Counted from the stretch's first letter, positions 24,421 to 33,166 are shown. The stretch is DNA of 64,000 nt from Phycisphaerales bacterium (GCA_020846975.1 JADLCX010000060.1:45802-109801); one strand, 5' to 3'. The notes: a model not told the origin generated them from the sequence alone. Made by a program: numbers and translations.

Positions 24421-25320
24421 TCAGGCCGGGCGCGAGGGCGCGCCCGGGCGCGGGAGCAGTCCCGCCTCGACACGGTTGAGCTTGTCGCGGTAGAGCAGTT
24501 CGATCATGTACTCGTAGGCGGTCATCATCATGGCCATGTGCAGGCCGGCCGCGCCGTCGAGGATGCCCAGCCGCAGGAAGTACATGTACGCGAAGCGGAG
24601 CAGGGGCTTGCAGGGCGTGCGCGGCCAGACTTCGCGCCGGAGGTACTGCCGGTACTTCATGGTGCGGGTGAAGAGCCGCTCGGCGCTGGCGCCGGCTTCC
24701 TGGCCGTACCGGAGCTTGACCCACTCGTCGGATTCGAGGTCGGCGTATCGGATGTGCTTGCGGATCCATTCGTGCACGGATTCGCCGCGGATGTGCAGCA
24801 TCTCCTCGTGCAGGTAGCGGGTCGGGCCGTCGCAGACCATGTGCTCGTGGACCGAGCGGTCCTCGTAGCGGCACTTGCCGCGCTTGAAGAATCGGAGGTT
24901 CCACGAGGGGTACAGGCCGCCGTGGCGGATGGCGCGGCCCATGAAGAGCACGACGCGGTTGATGTAGTAGCCGTCGGCGCACTTGGGGTCGGCGATGACG
25001 CTGTAGAGGTCGTTGCGGAGCGCGGGGGTGATGCGCTCGTCGGCGTCGAGGATGAAGACCCACTCGCCCTTCCACGGCAGGTTGTCGAGCCCCCAGTTCT
25101 TCTGGCGTGCGTAGCCGAGGAACTTCTGCTCAACGACGTGCGCGCCGGCGGCGCGGGCGATCTCCTGCGTGCCGTCCTTGCTGCACGAATCGAGCACGAA
25201 CACCGGACCGACCCTGAGGGCGTTGGTCACGGTATCGCCGATCACCGCCGCCTCATTGAGTGTCGGCACGAGGATCTCGATCTGGCCGTAGAGGGGATGG
25301 GGTGCTGGGGGCACTGGCAT
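24421..25320 (-). CDS. Family 2 glycosyltransferase (WaaE/KdtX-like)
   Basis: 299 residues from ATG 25320. The GT-A fold core is clear: IEILVPTLNEAAVIGDTV, VFVLDSCSKDGTQEIARAAG, ARQKNWGLDNLPWKGEWVFILDADERI with the metal-binding DAD. The later HGGLYPSWNLRFFKRGKCRY and SVHEHMV match the WaaE-type group that adds sugars to lipopolysaccharide core. C-terminal helices (GLHMAMMMTAYEYMIELLYR) are amphipathic and probably membrane-associated. Its closest relative in the window is the gene at 25832-26872, separated by an inserted four-helix-bundle gene. Together they look like an old tandem pair. Confidence 0.85.
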   Translation of the reverse strand: MPVPPAPHPLYGQIEILVPTLNEAAVIGDTVTNALRVGPVFVLDSCSKDGTQEIARAAGAHVVEQKFLGYARQKNWGLDNLPWKGEWVFILDADERITPALRNDLYSVIADPKCADGYYINRVVLFMGRAIRHGGLYPSWNLRFFKRGKCRYEDRSVHEHMVCDGPTRYLHEEMLHIRGESVHEWIRKHIRYADLESDEWVKLRYGQEAGASAERLFTRTMKYRQYLRREVWPRTPCKPLLRFAYMYFLRLGILDGAAGLHMAMMMTAYEYMIELLYRDKLNRVEAGLLPRPGAPSRPA

Positions 25321-25343
25321 GCTCGAGGGGCGTGGCTTGAGAG

Positions 25344-25375
25344 GGTGACAAGGTGACTTGGTGACAAGGTGAAAA
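25344..25375. repeat. Left octamer array (GGTGACAA x4, imperfect)
   Basis: Four tandem octamers: GGTGACAA, GGTGACTT, GGTGACAA, GGTGAAAA. It lies just outside the 3' end of the four-helix-bundle gene and is the inverted counterpart of the array at 25821-25844. Confidence 0.8.
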
Positions 25376-25383
25376 AGGCCGAG

Positions 25384-25794
25384 TCAACCAGGCTTGGGGG
25401 GCTTCGACGGGGGCGGGCCGATGATCCACGTTTCGGGGTGTTGGATCATGCCGACGAGTGTTCGGAGGATGCCGTCATACTTTCGATAGAGCTCCCGGGC
25501 TGCCTGACGTTGCGCAAAGCCGCAGTCCACGGAGTATTGGAGCCACGTCTGCGTCTCGGCGGCTTCTTCCTCGGCATCGGACAGTTTGCTGACGAACGCC
25601 CCCTCGTAGCGACGCTTTCGCCACGCGGCCGTGATGTTCGCGGTGACCGAGCGTGACGATCGCAGAATCTGGCTCGTCAGCGAGTAAACTTCTTCGCGAG
25701 GAAACTCCCGGGTCATCCGGAAAATCTCCATCGAAGCGGCATACGCCCGCTGGTAGACATCGAGATCAAGATGCGTCTTGATTTGCTTCGCCAC
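25384..25794 (-). CDS. Four-helix-bundle protein (S23/23S-rRNA-IVS-like family)
   Basis: About 136 residues from GTG 25794, preferred because GGAG lies 6 bases upstream (TTG 25806 is the alternative). The family pattern (TIGR02436/PF05635) is clear: LDVYQRAYAASMEIFRMTREFP, then YSLTSQILRSSRSVTANITAAWRKR, and KLSDAEEEAAETQTWLQYSVDCG. These proteins form four-helix bundles. They are encoded in 23S intervening sequences, in diversity-generating retroelements (Avd), and as stray chromosomal genes of unknown role. The gene sits between two related glycosyltransferase genes and is flanked by inverted octamer arrays, suggesting it moved in as a cassette. Confidence 0.88.
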   Translation of the reverse strand: MAKQIKTHLDLDVYQRAYAASMEIFRMTREFPREEVYSLTSQILRSSRSVTANITAAWRKRRYEGAFVSKLSDAEEEAAETQTWLQYSVDCGFAQRQAARELYRKYDGILRTLVGMIQHPETWIIGPPPSKPPKPG

Positions 25795-25820
25795 AGCACA
25801 CTCCAATTAGCATCCGAACC

Positions 25821-25844
25821 TTGTCACCTTGTCACCTTGTCACC
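25821..25844. repeat. Right octamer array (TTGTCACC x3)
   Basis: Three perfect tandem TTGTCACC octamers, the reverse complement of GGTGACAA in the left array. The array provides the stop codon (TGA at 25834-25832 on the minus strand) and the last codons (Val-Thr-Arg) of the neighbouring glycosyltransferase. Confidence 0.8.
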
Positions 25845-26872
25845 CCATCTTCCCGCAGCATCTTCTCCGTCAGCCGCTGCGTCTTCGGCCCCCACGGCTT
25901 GGCCTTCTCGACGATCTTCAGTTCCGTCCAGTACTCGTAGGTGCTGATCATCGCGCAGTAGTGGAGCCCCGCCATCCCGTCGAAGATGCCGCCGCGGAGG
26001 ATGAAGTTGTAGAAGAAGCGGATGATGGCGCGGCCGCGGAGGAAGTAGGACATGTTCTTCCAGGCGCGACGGCGGGCGGTCGCGTCGCCCTTGAAGAGCT
26101 GGCGCAGCCGCGGCCTGCCGCCGGTCTTGATCACGGCGACGGCCTCGTCGGCTTCGCGTCCCGAGTAGTCGTTGTGCTTGTAGAACCACTCCAGCACGCC
26201 CTTGCTGAAGTTGTAGTGCGTGTACGGCTGGACGAGCGTGCCGACCGCTCCGATCGGATCCTCGCGCTGGCCGTGGCCGAAGTCCTTGTACCGGCACTTG
26301 CCGAACCGGAACAGCCGCACCTGGTAACTCGGGTAGCCGCCGGAGTGCTTGAGCCAGCGGCCCAGCAGCATCATCTTGCTCGGGCAGAGGTACGCGGCCT
26401 TGTCGGAACTGTTCCCGTCCGCGCCGAGCAGGTCGAACATCTCCTCGACCAGTTCGGGCGTGAAGCGCTCGTCGGCGTCGAGGTGGAAGTGCCACGGGTG
26501 CCTGCACGGGATGTTGTCGATCGCCCAGTTGCGCTGGTCGCCGAACGACTTGAACGGGTTGGTGTGCACCTTCGCGCCCAAAGACTGCGCCAGCTCGATG
26601 GTCCGGTCGGTCGAGCCGGAGTCGAGCACGTGCACATCGTCGCACCAGGCGCACGAGCGCAGGCAGTCCTTGATGTTGACCTGCTCGTTGAACGTGAGGA
26701 TGACCACGCTCACGGGCGGGCGGCGACCCTCGGGGGCTTCGACCAGCGGCTGGCGCCTGAGTTCGAGGCTGGCTTCGAGGCTGGGCGCCTCGGCGGCGCG
26801 TGCGGCGGTGTCGGCCGCGGCCGGGGCCGCCGGGGAGGGGGCGGAGGGAGGGGGTGTCGTTGAGGCGGGCAT
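25832..26872 (-). CDS. Family 2 glycosyltransferase, end set by repeat array
   Basis: 346 residues. After a disordered Ala/Pro-rich N-terminus (~1-50) the GT-A core reads PVSVVILTFNEQVNIKDCL, VHVLDSGSTDRTIELAQSLG, GDQRNWAIDNIPCRHPWHFHLDADERFT with the DAD metal site. GGYPSYQVRLFRFGKCRY is parallel to the downstream paralogue. C-terminal helices (GLHYCAMISTYEYWTELK) also match. The very last residues, GVTR, and the stop lie inside the GGTGACAA array, so the original C-terminus was probably replaced when the array arrived. Likely builds lipopolysaccharide core or surface glycan. Confidence 0.85.
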   Translation of the reverse strand: MPASTTPPPSAPSPAAPAAADTAARAAEAPSLEASLELRRQPLVEAPEGRRPPVSVVILTFNEQVNIKDCLRSCAWCDDVHVLDSGSTDRTIELAQSLGAKVHTNPFKSFGDQRNWAIDNIPCRHPWHFHLDADERFTPELVEEMFDLLGADGNSSDKAAYLCPSKMMLLGRWLKHSGGYPSYQVRLFRFGKCRYKDFGHGQREDPIGAVGTLVQPYTHYNFSKGVLEWFYKHNDYSGREADEAVAVIKTGGRPRLRQLFKGDATARRRAWKNMSYFLRGRAIIRFFYNFILRGGIFDGMAGLHYCAMISTYEYWTELKIVEKAKPWGPKTQRLTEKMLREDGVTR

Positions 26873-27047
26873 TGGGGGAGGCGGAGGGTGCGTGCGAGGT
26901 CAGGAACGTAGGTTATCGGTTCGATCCGGCGCAAACTGAGTTGCTTCCCAAACAAGGGTCTAATCTGAGCGTACTGAGCGGGGCCGGGGCGGCGATGGTC
27001 GATCTAGGTGGGTCGTTTCTCAGGCCGCGCGCAGGAAAGTCGCATAG

Positions 27048-27647
27048 ATGGACACCGCACAGAGCCGACAGCCGGGGGAGGAGAGCCGGGTGTACCGCGG
27101 CTTTGCCAAGAAGGACTCGCCGCACCCGGTGGGCAACCGGGCGGCGCGGGCGGTGTGGTCGGTGGTGTACGCGCTGCTGGTGCGGCCGTCGCCGCGGTTT
27201 GCGCACAAGTGGCGGAACTGGGTCTATCGGCTGATGGGCGCGAGGCTGCACCCGACGGCGCGGATCTACCAGACGGCGCGGGTGTGGGCACCGTGGAACA
27301 TCACGATGGAGGAGGGCTCGTGCATCGGCGACAGGACCGACATCTACTCGGTCGCGCCGGTGACGATCGGGGCTCACTCGACGGTGTCGCATTACTCGTT
27401 TGTCTGCACGGCGAGCCACGACTTCGAGGACCCGGGCCACCCGCTGACCACCGCGCCGATCACGCTCGGGCGGCACGTGTGGCTGGCGGCGGATGTGTTT
27501 GTCGCGCCGGGGGTGACGATTCCCGACGGGGTGGTGGTCGGGGCGCGGTCGAGCGTGTTCGCGAGCGACCTCCCGGCATGGCACCTGTGCGCGGGCAGCC
27601 CGGCGAGGCCGGTGCGGAAGCGGCGGCACGCCGAGGCGCCGGAGTGA
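27048..27647 (+). CDS. WcaF-like sugar O-acetyltransferase
   Basis: 199 residues, a hexapeptide-repeat transferase. The N-terminal amphipathic region (NRAARAVWSVVYALLVRPSP, FAHKWRNWVYRLMGARLHP) and the left-handed beta-helix (TARIYQTARVWAPWNITMEE, CIGDRTDIYSVAPVTIGAHS) match the WcaF/colanic-acid acetyltransferase group. The catalytic His is probably in CTASHDFEDP. It modifies sugars of a surface polysaccharide. It is transcribed towards the minus-strand cluster; the next gene, a related acetyltransferase, ends 4 bases from its stop. Acceptor unknown. Confidence 0.82.
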   Translation: MDTAQSRQPGEESRVYRGFAKKDSPHPVGNRAARAVWSVVYALLVRPSPRFAHKWRNWVYRLMGARLHPTARIYQTARVWAPWNITMEEGSCIGDRTDIYSVAPVTIGAHSTVSHYSFVCTASHDFEDPGHPLTTAPITLGRHVWLAADVFVAPGVTIPDGVVVGARSSVFASDLPAWHLCAGSPARPVRKRRHAEAPE

Positions 27648-27651
27648 GCCG

Positions 27652-28278
27652 TCATGCGGGAGCGGTTCCATCGCGTGGCGCGCCCGGATGGGCGCGGGCG
27701 CGGATGGGCCTGGCGGGGTTGCCGGCGACGATCATCCACGGGGCGACATCGCGCGTGACGACCGAGCCCGCGCCGACGACCGAGCCCGCGCCGAGGGTGA
27801 TGCCGGGCAGGACCATGGCCCGCGCGCCGATGAAGACATCCTCGCCGACATCGATCAAGCCGACGACGAGCGGGAGGCCGGGGTCGGAGAGGTCGTGCGT
27901 GCCGCCGCAGAGGTAGGCGTACTGGGTGACGTTGGCTCGGGCGCGGAGGATGCACCCGCCGAGGTTGTAGATCTCGGCGCCCGGGCTGACGCAGGCGCGG
28001 TCGTGGACTTCGAGATCCCAGGGGCGCTTGATCTTCGCGGAGGCGGAGATGAACGGGTAGCCGTGGACCTTCGCGCCGAAGAGCCTGAGCAGCAGCAGCC
28101 GCCACTTCGTAAAGGGGAACATCTTGGGCGTGGGGCGGAAGAGCGTGGCCCAGACGATCGACCACAGGCCGATGGCGAGGCGCTCGCGCGCGGACCACGG
28201 CGAGGAGTAGGCGTCGGCCTGGCGCTTGGCGTGCAGGCGCGGGGCGGGGGAGGAGGAAGCGGGCGGGGCCTGGCTCAT
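27652..28278 (-). CDS. WcaF-like sugar O-acetyltransferase (second copy)
   Basis: 208 residues from ATG 28278, which overlaps the upstream glycosyltransferase stop by 4 bases. Family landmarks: WSIVWATLFRPTPKMFPFTKWRLLLLRLFGAKVHG, the beta-helix (DRACVSPGAEIYNLGGCILR) and the catalytic His region LCGGTHDLSDPG. It is a relative of, but clearly different from, the convergent gene at 27048. It is the last gene of a coupled trio (methyltransferase, glycosyltransferase, acetyltransferase), so all three probably act on one glycan. Confidence 0.82.
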   Translation of the reverse strand: MSQAPPASSSPAPRLHAKRQADAYSSPWSARERLAIGLWSIVWATLFRPTPKMFPFTKWRLLLLRLFGAKVHGYPFISASAKIKRPWDLEVHDRACVSPGAEIYNLGGCILRARANVTQYAYLCGGTHDLSDPGLPLVVGLIDVGEDVFIGARAMVLPGITLGAGSVVGAGSVVTRDVAPWMIVAGNPARPIRARAHPGAPRDGTAPA

Positions 28279-29438
28279 GCGCGGCCTCCGATGAGCGACT
28301 CGAACTCGCGGAGGTGGCGGTCGGCGACCGCGGCGTAGCCGAACTCGCGGGCGCGGGCCGCGGCGGCCTCGCCCATACGGCGGGTGGCCTCGGGATCGTC
28401 GAGCATGGCGGCGAGCTTCTCGGCCAGCGCACCGGCGGGGTCGGCGCAGCGATGATCGAAGATCGCGCCGGTGGCGCCATCGACCATGAACTGGCGGAAG
28501 CAGGCGAGGTCGGAGACGATCGGGGCGAGACCGGTCGCCATGGCCTCGAGCGGGGCGACGCCGAAGGTCTCGCCCTTTTCGGCGAGGGAGGGGTAGCAGT
28601 AGAAATCGGCGGTCTGGAGCGCGGCGGCGAGGCCCGATCGGTCGTAGATGGGTTGGTCGATGGCGAGGGGGAGGCCGCCGGCCTTGTCGCGGAGTTGGCG
28701 GGTGTAGTCGTCGCCGCCGCCGCCCTCGTTGACCTTCTGCGCGCCGACGAGGCGGAGGCGCAGTTCGGGCCTGCGAGCATGGACGCGCGCGTAGGCGTCG
28801 ACAAGGAGGTGGATGCCCTTCTCGGGATGGATGCGACCGGTGTAGAGAAGGGTCAACTGGTCGGAGCCGGCGCGGGACTTGCCGGCGGGCGCGGGCATGG
28901 GGGTCGTGAAGACCTCGGTGTTGATGGGGTACGGGACGACCGTGGTGCGCGGCGCGGCCCAGGGAACCTCGGCGATGATCTGCTCGCGGATCGCCTCGCT
29001 GGGCGTATCGAACCGGGCGGCGCGGCGGTAGAGCCTCAACTGACCCTTGGGCGCGCGGGCGACGTGGACGATCAGGCGGCCGCGGGTGCGCTGCCGCCAC
29101 GCCGCGAGGATCGGGAACCAGAAGGCGTTGGAGACGACGACATCGGCGCGGGGCATGAGCAGCGCGGCGCGGGTGGAGTACCAGGAGTCCTTGATGATGT
29201 CGGTGTAGATGTTCTTGCCCTGGCGGAGGGAGGTGCGGCGGCGGATGGTGATGCCGCCGCGAGATTCTTCGGCGGCCTGGCCCTGATACCGGCAGGCCAG
29301 GATGGTGACGTGATGGCCGCGACGGGCGAACTCGTCGGCGAGGTCGGACCAGATGCGCTGCACCGCGCCGGTGGGGGCCGGCGGGGTGGGGTAGAAGGGG
29401 CCGAGGGCGATGGTGATGTTGAAGGGGCGGGAAGTCAC
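28275..29438 (-). CDS. Family 4 (GT-B) glycosyltransferase
   Basis: 387 residues. GT-B fold: N-terminal Rossmann part with the donor-side Gly/Pro loop (ALGPFYPTPPAPTGAVQRI), the interdomain VVPYPINTEVF, then LTLLYTGRIHPEKGIHLLVDA and the sugar-nucleotide site ADFYCYPSLAEKGETFGVAPLEAMATGLAPIVSD with the EX7E pattern. ATGA overlaps at both ends tie it to the methyltransferase upstream and the acetyltransferase downstream. A retaining glycosyl transfer to a surface glycan is inferred; the sugar is unknown. Confidence 0.87.
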   Translation of the reverse strand: MTSRPFNITIALGPFYPTPPAPTGAVQRIWSDLADEFARRGHHVTILACRYQGQAAEESRGGITIRRRTSLRQGKNIYTDIIKDSWYSTRAALLMPRADVVVSNAFWFPILAAWRQRTRGRLIVHVARAPKGQLRLYRRAARFDTPSEAIREQIIAEVPWAAPRTTVVPYPINTEVFTTPMPAPAGKSRAGSDQLTLLYTGRIHPEKGIHLLVDAYARVHARRPELRLRLVGAQKVNEGGGGDDYTRQLRDKAGGLPLAIDQPIYDRSGLAAALQTADFYCYPSLAEKGETFGVAPLEAMATGLAPIVSDLACFRQFMVDGATGAIFDHRCADPAGALAEKLAAMLDDPEATRRMGEAAAARAREFGYAAVADRHLREFESLIGGRA

Positions 29439-30280
29439 GCGGCCGACTCGACGCCGCGAAGCTTGGCCTTGCCTTCGCGAGTTTTGGTAATCTTGACAAA
29501 GAGCAGGCAGAAACTATGCCAGATCCGGCCTTTGAGTCCCGCGGGCGCGGTCGTCGGCGGCAGGGTCAGTTCGAAGCCCTCCGGGAGTGCTCGGCGGAGA
29601 TCGTGCAGCGAGACCCAGTGGATTGCATCGGCATCGCGGTACCAGGGCCGATGGAACATGGAAGGGTCGGTGTGGATGAGGAATGCGGGCCGGCCGCCGA
29701 GCCGGGTAAAAAGCCTGCGGAGCGTAAGTGAGGCCAGCAGGCCGGCGCGCGAGAGAGTGCCATAGTGTCTCGCCGTCGGCGGGGTGTATCCCGGAAGGTC
29801 ATAGCGCGGCGATGCGATATAGAGGCTCCCGCCCACCGACAGGCTGTCGAGCAGGTGCGTGAGAACACGAACCGGGTTCGACACGTGCTCCCACACGAAC
29901 GTGGAAAACACGACGTCATAAGGCCCGGGCAGTTCGAGCACATCGCCGACGTGAACCCGATCGCATTGGGTCCGAAGAAACTCTTCGTTCTGCGGGGTTA
30001 CGTCCTGGGTGTGGAACTCGATTCGGTTGCGCAGCTCGCCCAAGTAGTCCCCGAATCCTGTCCTCCCAGCGCCAAACTCCAGAACGCGAACCTTGTGGCC
30101 GACAGGCATGGCGCTGCCCAGGCGTTCTATCTCTGACCGGATCGGCGCCCAGACGGTGGGTTGCTGATTCGTCGCCTTGAACGCGTCGTATACGACGGTC
30201 GTCCCGTAGAACTCGTCGAGTCGCCGCCGAAGTTCGGCAACACGTTTGTCGGTCTCGCAACAGAGGTATTGGGGGGGCAT
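29435..30280 (-). CDS. SAM-dependent methyltransferase (class I)
   Basis: 281 residues from ATG 30280. The frame is open further upstream, but homology starts at MPPQYLCCETDKRVAELRRRL. The SAM-binding core reads VRVLEFGAGRTGFGDYLGEL, FHTQDVTPQNEEFL and VVFSTFVWEHVSNPVRVLTHLLDSL, then GGSLYIASPRYDLPG. A long C-terminal segment after the core carries many aromatic residues (HRPWYRDADAIHWVSLHDL). It is the first gene of the coupled trio, so the target is probably a sugar or lipid carrier in the same pathway. Confidence 0.82.
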   Translation of the reverse strand: MPPQYLCCETDKRVAELRRRLDEFYGTTVVYDAFKATNQQPTVWAPIRSEIERLGSAMPVGHKVRVLEFGAGRTGFGDYLGELRNRIEFHTQDVTPQNEEFLRTQCDRVHVGDVLELPGPYDVVFSTFVWEHVSNPVRVLTHLLDSLSVGGSLYIASPRYDLPGYTPPTARHYGTLSRAGLLASLTLRRLFTRLGGRPAFLIHTDPSMFHRPWYRDADAIHWVSLHDLRRALPEGFELTLPPTTAPAGLKGRIWHSFCLLFVKITKTREGKAKLRGVESAA

Positions 30281-30441
30281 GATGCGGGTCTCTGGCCCGC
30301 GGAAGGCGGGGATCGACAGTGTATCGGTCGGGTCCGCGAGAGGTATAACCAGAAGGTGTGGATGACGCACTGACACGGCGGCGTACTTTCAGGGTGTATT
30401 CGAAGCACCTGAACGGCCAACGAGGCCAGGAGTACGCGCCG

Positions 30442-30876
30442 ATGAACGAGAATAGCAAGCGGACGGGCGGGGCGGTGATGGTGGAGGCGGCGGGGTCGAA
30501 TGGGCGGGTCGGTGTTGTCGGGGTCGGGGGGGCACGCGATGCCCTGACGGAAGTTCTGCGTCAAGGGGCGGTAGACCTGCTGGCGGCGGCGGTGCGTGCG
30601 GAGGCGGCCGCGTGGATCAACGATCACGCGCATGTGGCGGATGCCGATGGCCGCCGGCAGGTGGTCCGCAACGGCTTCCTGCCCGAGCGTGAGATCGTGA
30701 CGGGGATCGACACGATTCTGGTGAAGCAGCCGCGGGTGCATGACCGACGGCTCGTGGAGCAGCGTGAGAAGTTCACCGGCGCGATCCTGCCGCCGTACCT
30801 GCGCAAGATGCGGTCGATCGTTGGGGGGTCGATCACCGTGAGCGGCCGTCATCAATCGTGGGACTGGGCACGCTGA
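30442..30876 (+). pseudogene. IS256-family transposase, 5' remnant
   Basis: About 120 residues of the N-terminal part survive: DALTEVLRQGAVDLLAAAVR, WINDHAHVADADGRRQVVRNG, FLPEREIVTGIDTILVKQPRVHDRR, then FTGAILPPYLRKMRSI. This is the canonical IS256/mutator-type opening. After ILPPYLRK the homology stops and the frame ends; the catalytic DDE domain (about two thirds of a ~400-residue transposase) is missing. No terminal inverted repeats were identified. It separates the minus-strand polysaccharide trio from the plus-strand methyltransferase/glycosyltransferase pair. Confidence 0.8.
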
Positions 30877-31223
30877 TGGTCCGAAAACGGGTGGATTGGA
30901 CGGTTCGTTGAGCATGCGCGCGACCCGTCCACCTCACTCGAGCGATCGAAGTTCGCTCGATTGACCAAGAGCCGAAGCATCCACACCCGATCAGGGGTTC
31001 TGGTCGCATACCCGGCGCAGCCACGCGCGCATTGGGGGGTTTCAATGGGGGTCGTTATGCGTCCCGATCGAAACACCATGGACTGAATCGCGATGGCGCG
31101 CTCTCCAGACGGGGCGCGGTAGCGCATAACCTTCGCCCGCCGCCGTGCTGGGGCTGGAACGGGCGTTCGGGGCGTACGAGGGGTGCGGCTGGTCGCGGCG
31201 GCGCGGACTCGCGTGAGCAGAGC
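30877..31223. other. Intergenic region downstream of the IS remnant
   Basis: About 350 bases with no supported gene. It holds a 7-bp hairpin TCGAGCG/CGCTCGA (30938-30944, 30954-30960). It probably contains debris of the deleted insertion sequence and the promoter of the methyltransferase gene, but no element could be assigned. Confidence 0.35.
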
Positions 31224-31976
31224 ATGAGCACGATGCAATCGACAACGACGGGGCCGGATGCCGGGACGGGCGTGGGCGCGTCCGGGGCGACGGGGCGCTT
31301 GAGAAAACTGCACCTGGGGTGCGGGTTGGTGACGCCGCCGACATGGCTGAACGTGGACGGCTCGCTGAACGCGCGGCTGGGCCGGTACCCGCTGGTGCGC
31401 CCGTTTGCGCGGGCGCTGGGGCTGACCAGCAGCAAGGCGGAGTTTGACAAGAAGGTGTTCGGGCACGACCTCCGGCGGCGGCTGCCGTGGGCGGACGGGT
31501 CGTTCGACGCGGTCTACGCGTCGCACCTGTTCGAGCACATGTATGTGGATGAGGTGGAGCGGCTGCTGTCCGAGTGCCGGCGCGTGCTCGCGCCGGGGGG
31601 TGCGCTTCGCGTGGTGGTGCCGGACCTCGAAGTGCTGATCCAGGGGTACGTGACGGGCAAGTTCCCGGCATGGACGCGGGACCACATCAAGGACGGGCCG
31701 CGGGCGGACATGCTGGTGAAGGGGCTGTTGATGCGCGAGCCCGACGCCCCGCGGGGCGGCCTGATGAAGCGGGTCTACCAGTCCATGTTCGATTTCCACA
31801 GCCACAAGTGGATGTACGACGCGGAGAGCATGAGGGCGAGGTTCGAGAAGGCGGGGTTCAGGGATGTCCGGCGGATGGGGTTCGGAGAAAGCCGGGTCGA
31901 GGGGATCCTGGATGTGGAGCGGGAGCTCCGGGTGGCGGACGGTGCGGGCGTCGTGGTGGAAGGCGTGAAGCCCTGA
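31224..31976 (+). CDS. SAM-dependent methyltransferase
   Basis: 250 residues from ATG 31224 (ATG 31233 is possible). The core reads LRKLHLGCGLVTPPTWLNVDGSL, LPWADGSFDAVYASHLFEHMYVDEVERLLSE and CRRVLAPGGALRVVVPDLE, typical of class I methyltransferases in sugar clusters. The region after the core (FDFHSHKWMYDAESMRARFEKAGF) is also family-typical. It is followed by a glycosyltransferase gene after 19 bases, so the two are likely co-transcribed. Substrate unknown, probably a glycan intermediate. Confidence 0.83.
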   Translation: MSTMQSTTTGPDAGTGVGASGATGRLRKLHLGCGLVTPPTWLNVDGSLNARLGRYPLVRPFARALGLTSSKAEFDKKVFGHDLRRRLPWADGSFDAVYASHLFEHMYVDEVERLLSECRRVLAPGGALRVVVPDLEVLIQGYVTGKFPAWTRDHIKDGPRADMLVKGLLMREPDAPRGGLMKRVYQSMFDFHSHKWMYDAESMRARFEKAGFRDVRRMGFGESRVEGILDVERELRVADGAGVVVEGVKP

Positions 31977-31995
31977 GATTTGGGGGGCCGCATCG

Positions 31996-33162
31996 GTGCG
32001 CGTCGGTCACTTGATTCAGTCTATCGATGTGACGTCGGGGGGGACGTCGACGGCGTTCTTGGGAACGCTGGGCGCGTTGGGGACGCGGGCTGGGTTGGAG
32101 GTGCGCGCGTACTGCGCACGACCGGTCGATGGGGACCCGTCCTGGGAGAGCGTGAACGCAAACCCGGGGTCGTTCACGCTCGTGACCGGGTCGGGGCGGA
32201 TGCTGTCGGCGGGTGCGCTTGGGGCGGCGGTGTCGGCGGATGTGCGATCCGGAAGACTCGACCTGCTGCACGTTCACGGGCTGTGGTCGCCGGACCTTCT
32301 GGCGGCCGGGCGCGCGTGCGTGGCGGCGGGGGTTGCGCTGGTGTGGCAGCCGCACGGGATGCTGGTCCGCGAGGCCTACGCCCAGAAGCGTTGGAAGAAA
32401 GAACTGTTCATGCTGCTGGGGATGCGGCGGACGCTGATGCGAACTTCGGGGATGGTGTTCGTCACGGAGGAGGAGCGGGACCACAGCCCGCTGGCGGCGC
32501 GGATGGCGCGCGCGAAACTGCACGTCGTGCCGCTGCCGGTCTCGCCGCCGACGGTGGAGGTCGATGCGGGGTTGCGGTTGCGGGCGCGGGCGAGGTTCGG
32601 AATCCCGACGGATGCGGCGTGCATCGTCTTCATGGGGCGGCTGCACCCGGTGAAGCGGGTCGAGATGGCGCTGGAGGCTCTGCGGGAAGCGGCGGAGGTG
32701 CGCGGCGGTGCGCGGCTGATGCTGGTCGGTGGCGGCGATGAGGCGTACGTCGCCTCGCTGAGGTCGCGCGCGGCGGAACTGGGAGTCTCGGAGCGGGTGG
32801 TGTTCGCGGGGTGGGTGGCGGGTGAGGACAAGTGGCTGGCGCTGGCCGCGGGCGATGTGCTGACGCTGAACTCGGTGCACGAGAACTTCGGGTTTGTGGC
32901 GCCCGAGGCGCTGTGCGCGGGGACGATGCCGGTGTTGACGAGCAACCTGGCGCTGGCCGCGGAGTTGAAGGCGGCGGATGTGGCGGAGATCGCCGCGCCG
33001 GATGCGGCGAGCCTGGGGGCGGCGTGGGTGCGGGCGATTGAACGGAACCGCGCGGAGCCGGTGCTGGAGCGCGGGCGGGCGTGGGTGAGGGCGAACCTGA
33101 GCGCGGAGGCGGTGGGGAAGAAGCTGGAGGGGGTGTACCGCGCGGCGCTGGGTGGTGGGTGA
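31996..33162 (+). CDS. Family 4 glycosyltransferase (GT-B)
   Basis: 388 residues from GTG 31996 (MRVGHLIQSIDVTSGGTSTA). N-terminal domain with LDLLHVHGLWSPDLLAAG and VWQPHGMLVREAYAQKRWKK. C-terminal nucleotide-sugar domain with IVFMGRLHPVKRVEMALEAL, ERVVFAGWVAG, and LTLNSVHENFGFVAPEALCAGTMPV, the EX7E-like motif. The opening resembles WcaI/PelF-style enzymes that assemble capsular or exopolysaccharide. It follows the methyltransferase by 19 bases. The next gene is convergent, 4 bases past the stop. Confidence 0.87.
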   Translation: MRVGHLIQSIDVTSGGTSTAFLGTLGALGTRAGLEVRAYCARPVDGDPSWESVNANPGSFTLVTGSGRMLSAGALGAAVSADVRSGRLDLLHVHGLWSPDLLAAGRACVAAGVALVWQPHGMLVREAYAQKRWKKELFMLLGMRRTLMRTSGMVFVTEEERDHSPLAARMARAKLHVVPLPVSPPTVEVDAGLRLRARARFGIPTDAACIVFMGRLHPVKRVEMALEALREAAEVRGGARLMLVGGGDEAYVASLRSRAAELGVSERVVFAGWVAGEDKWLALAAGDVLTLNSVHENFGFVAPEALCAGTMPVLTSNLALAAELKAADVAEIAAPDAASLGAAWVRAIERNRAEPVLERGRAWVRANLSAEAVGKKLEGVYRAALGGG

Positions 33163-33166
33163 GGGG

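Noticed and set aside
25384..25794. Diversity-generating retroelement (Avd-like gene)
   Set aside because: The four-helix protein is related to Avd, but no reverse transcriptase or template/variable repeats lie nearby.
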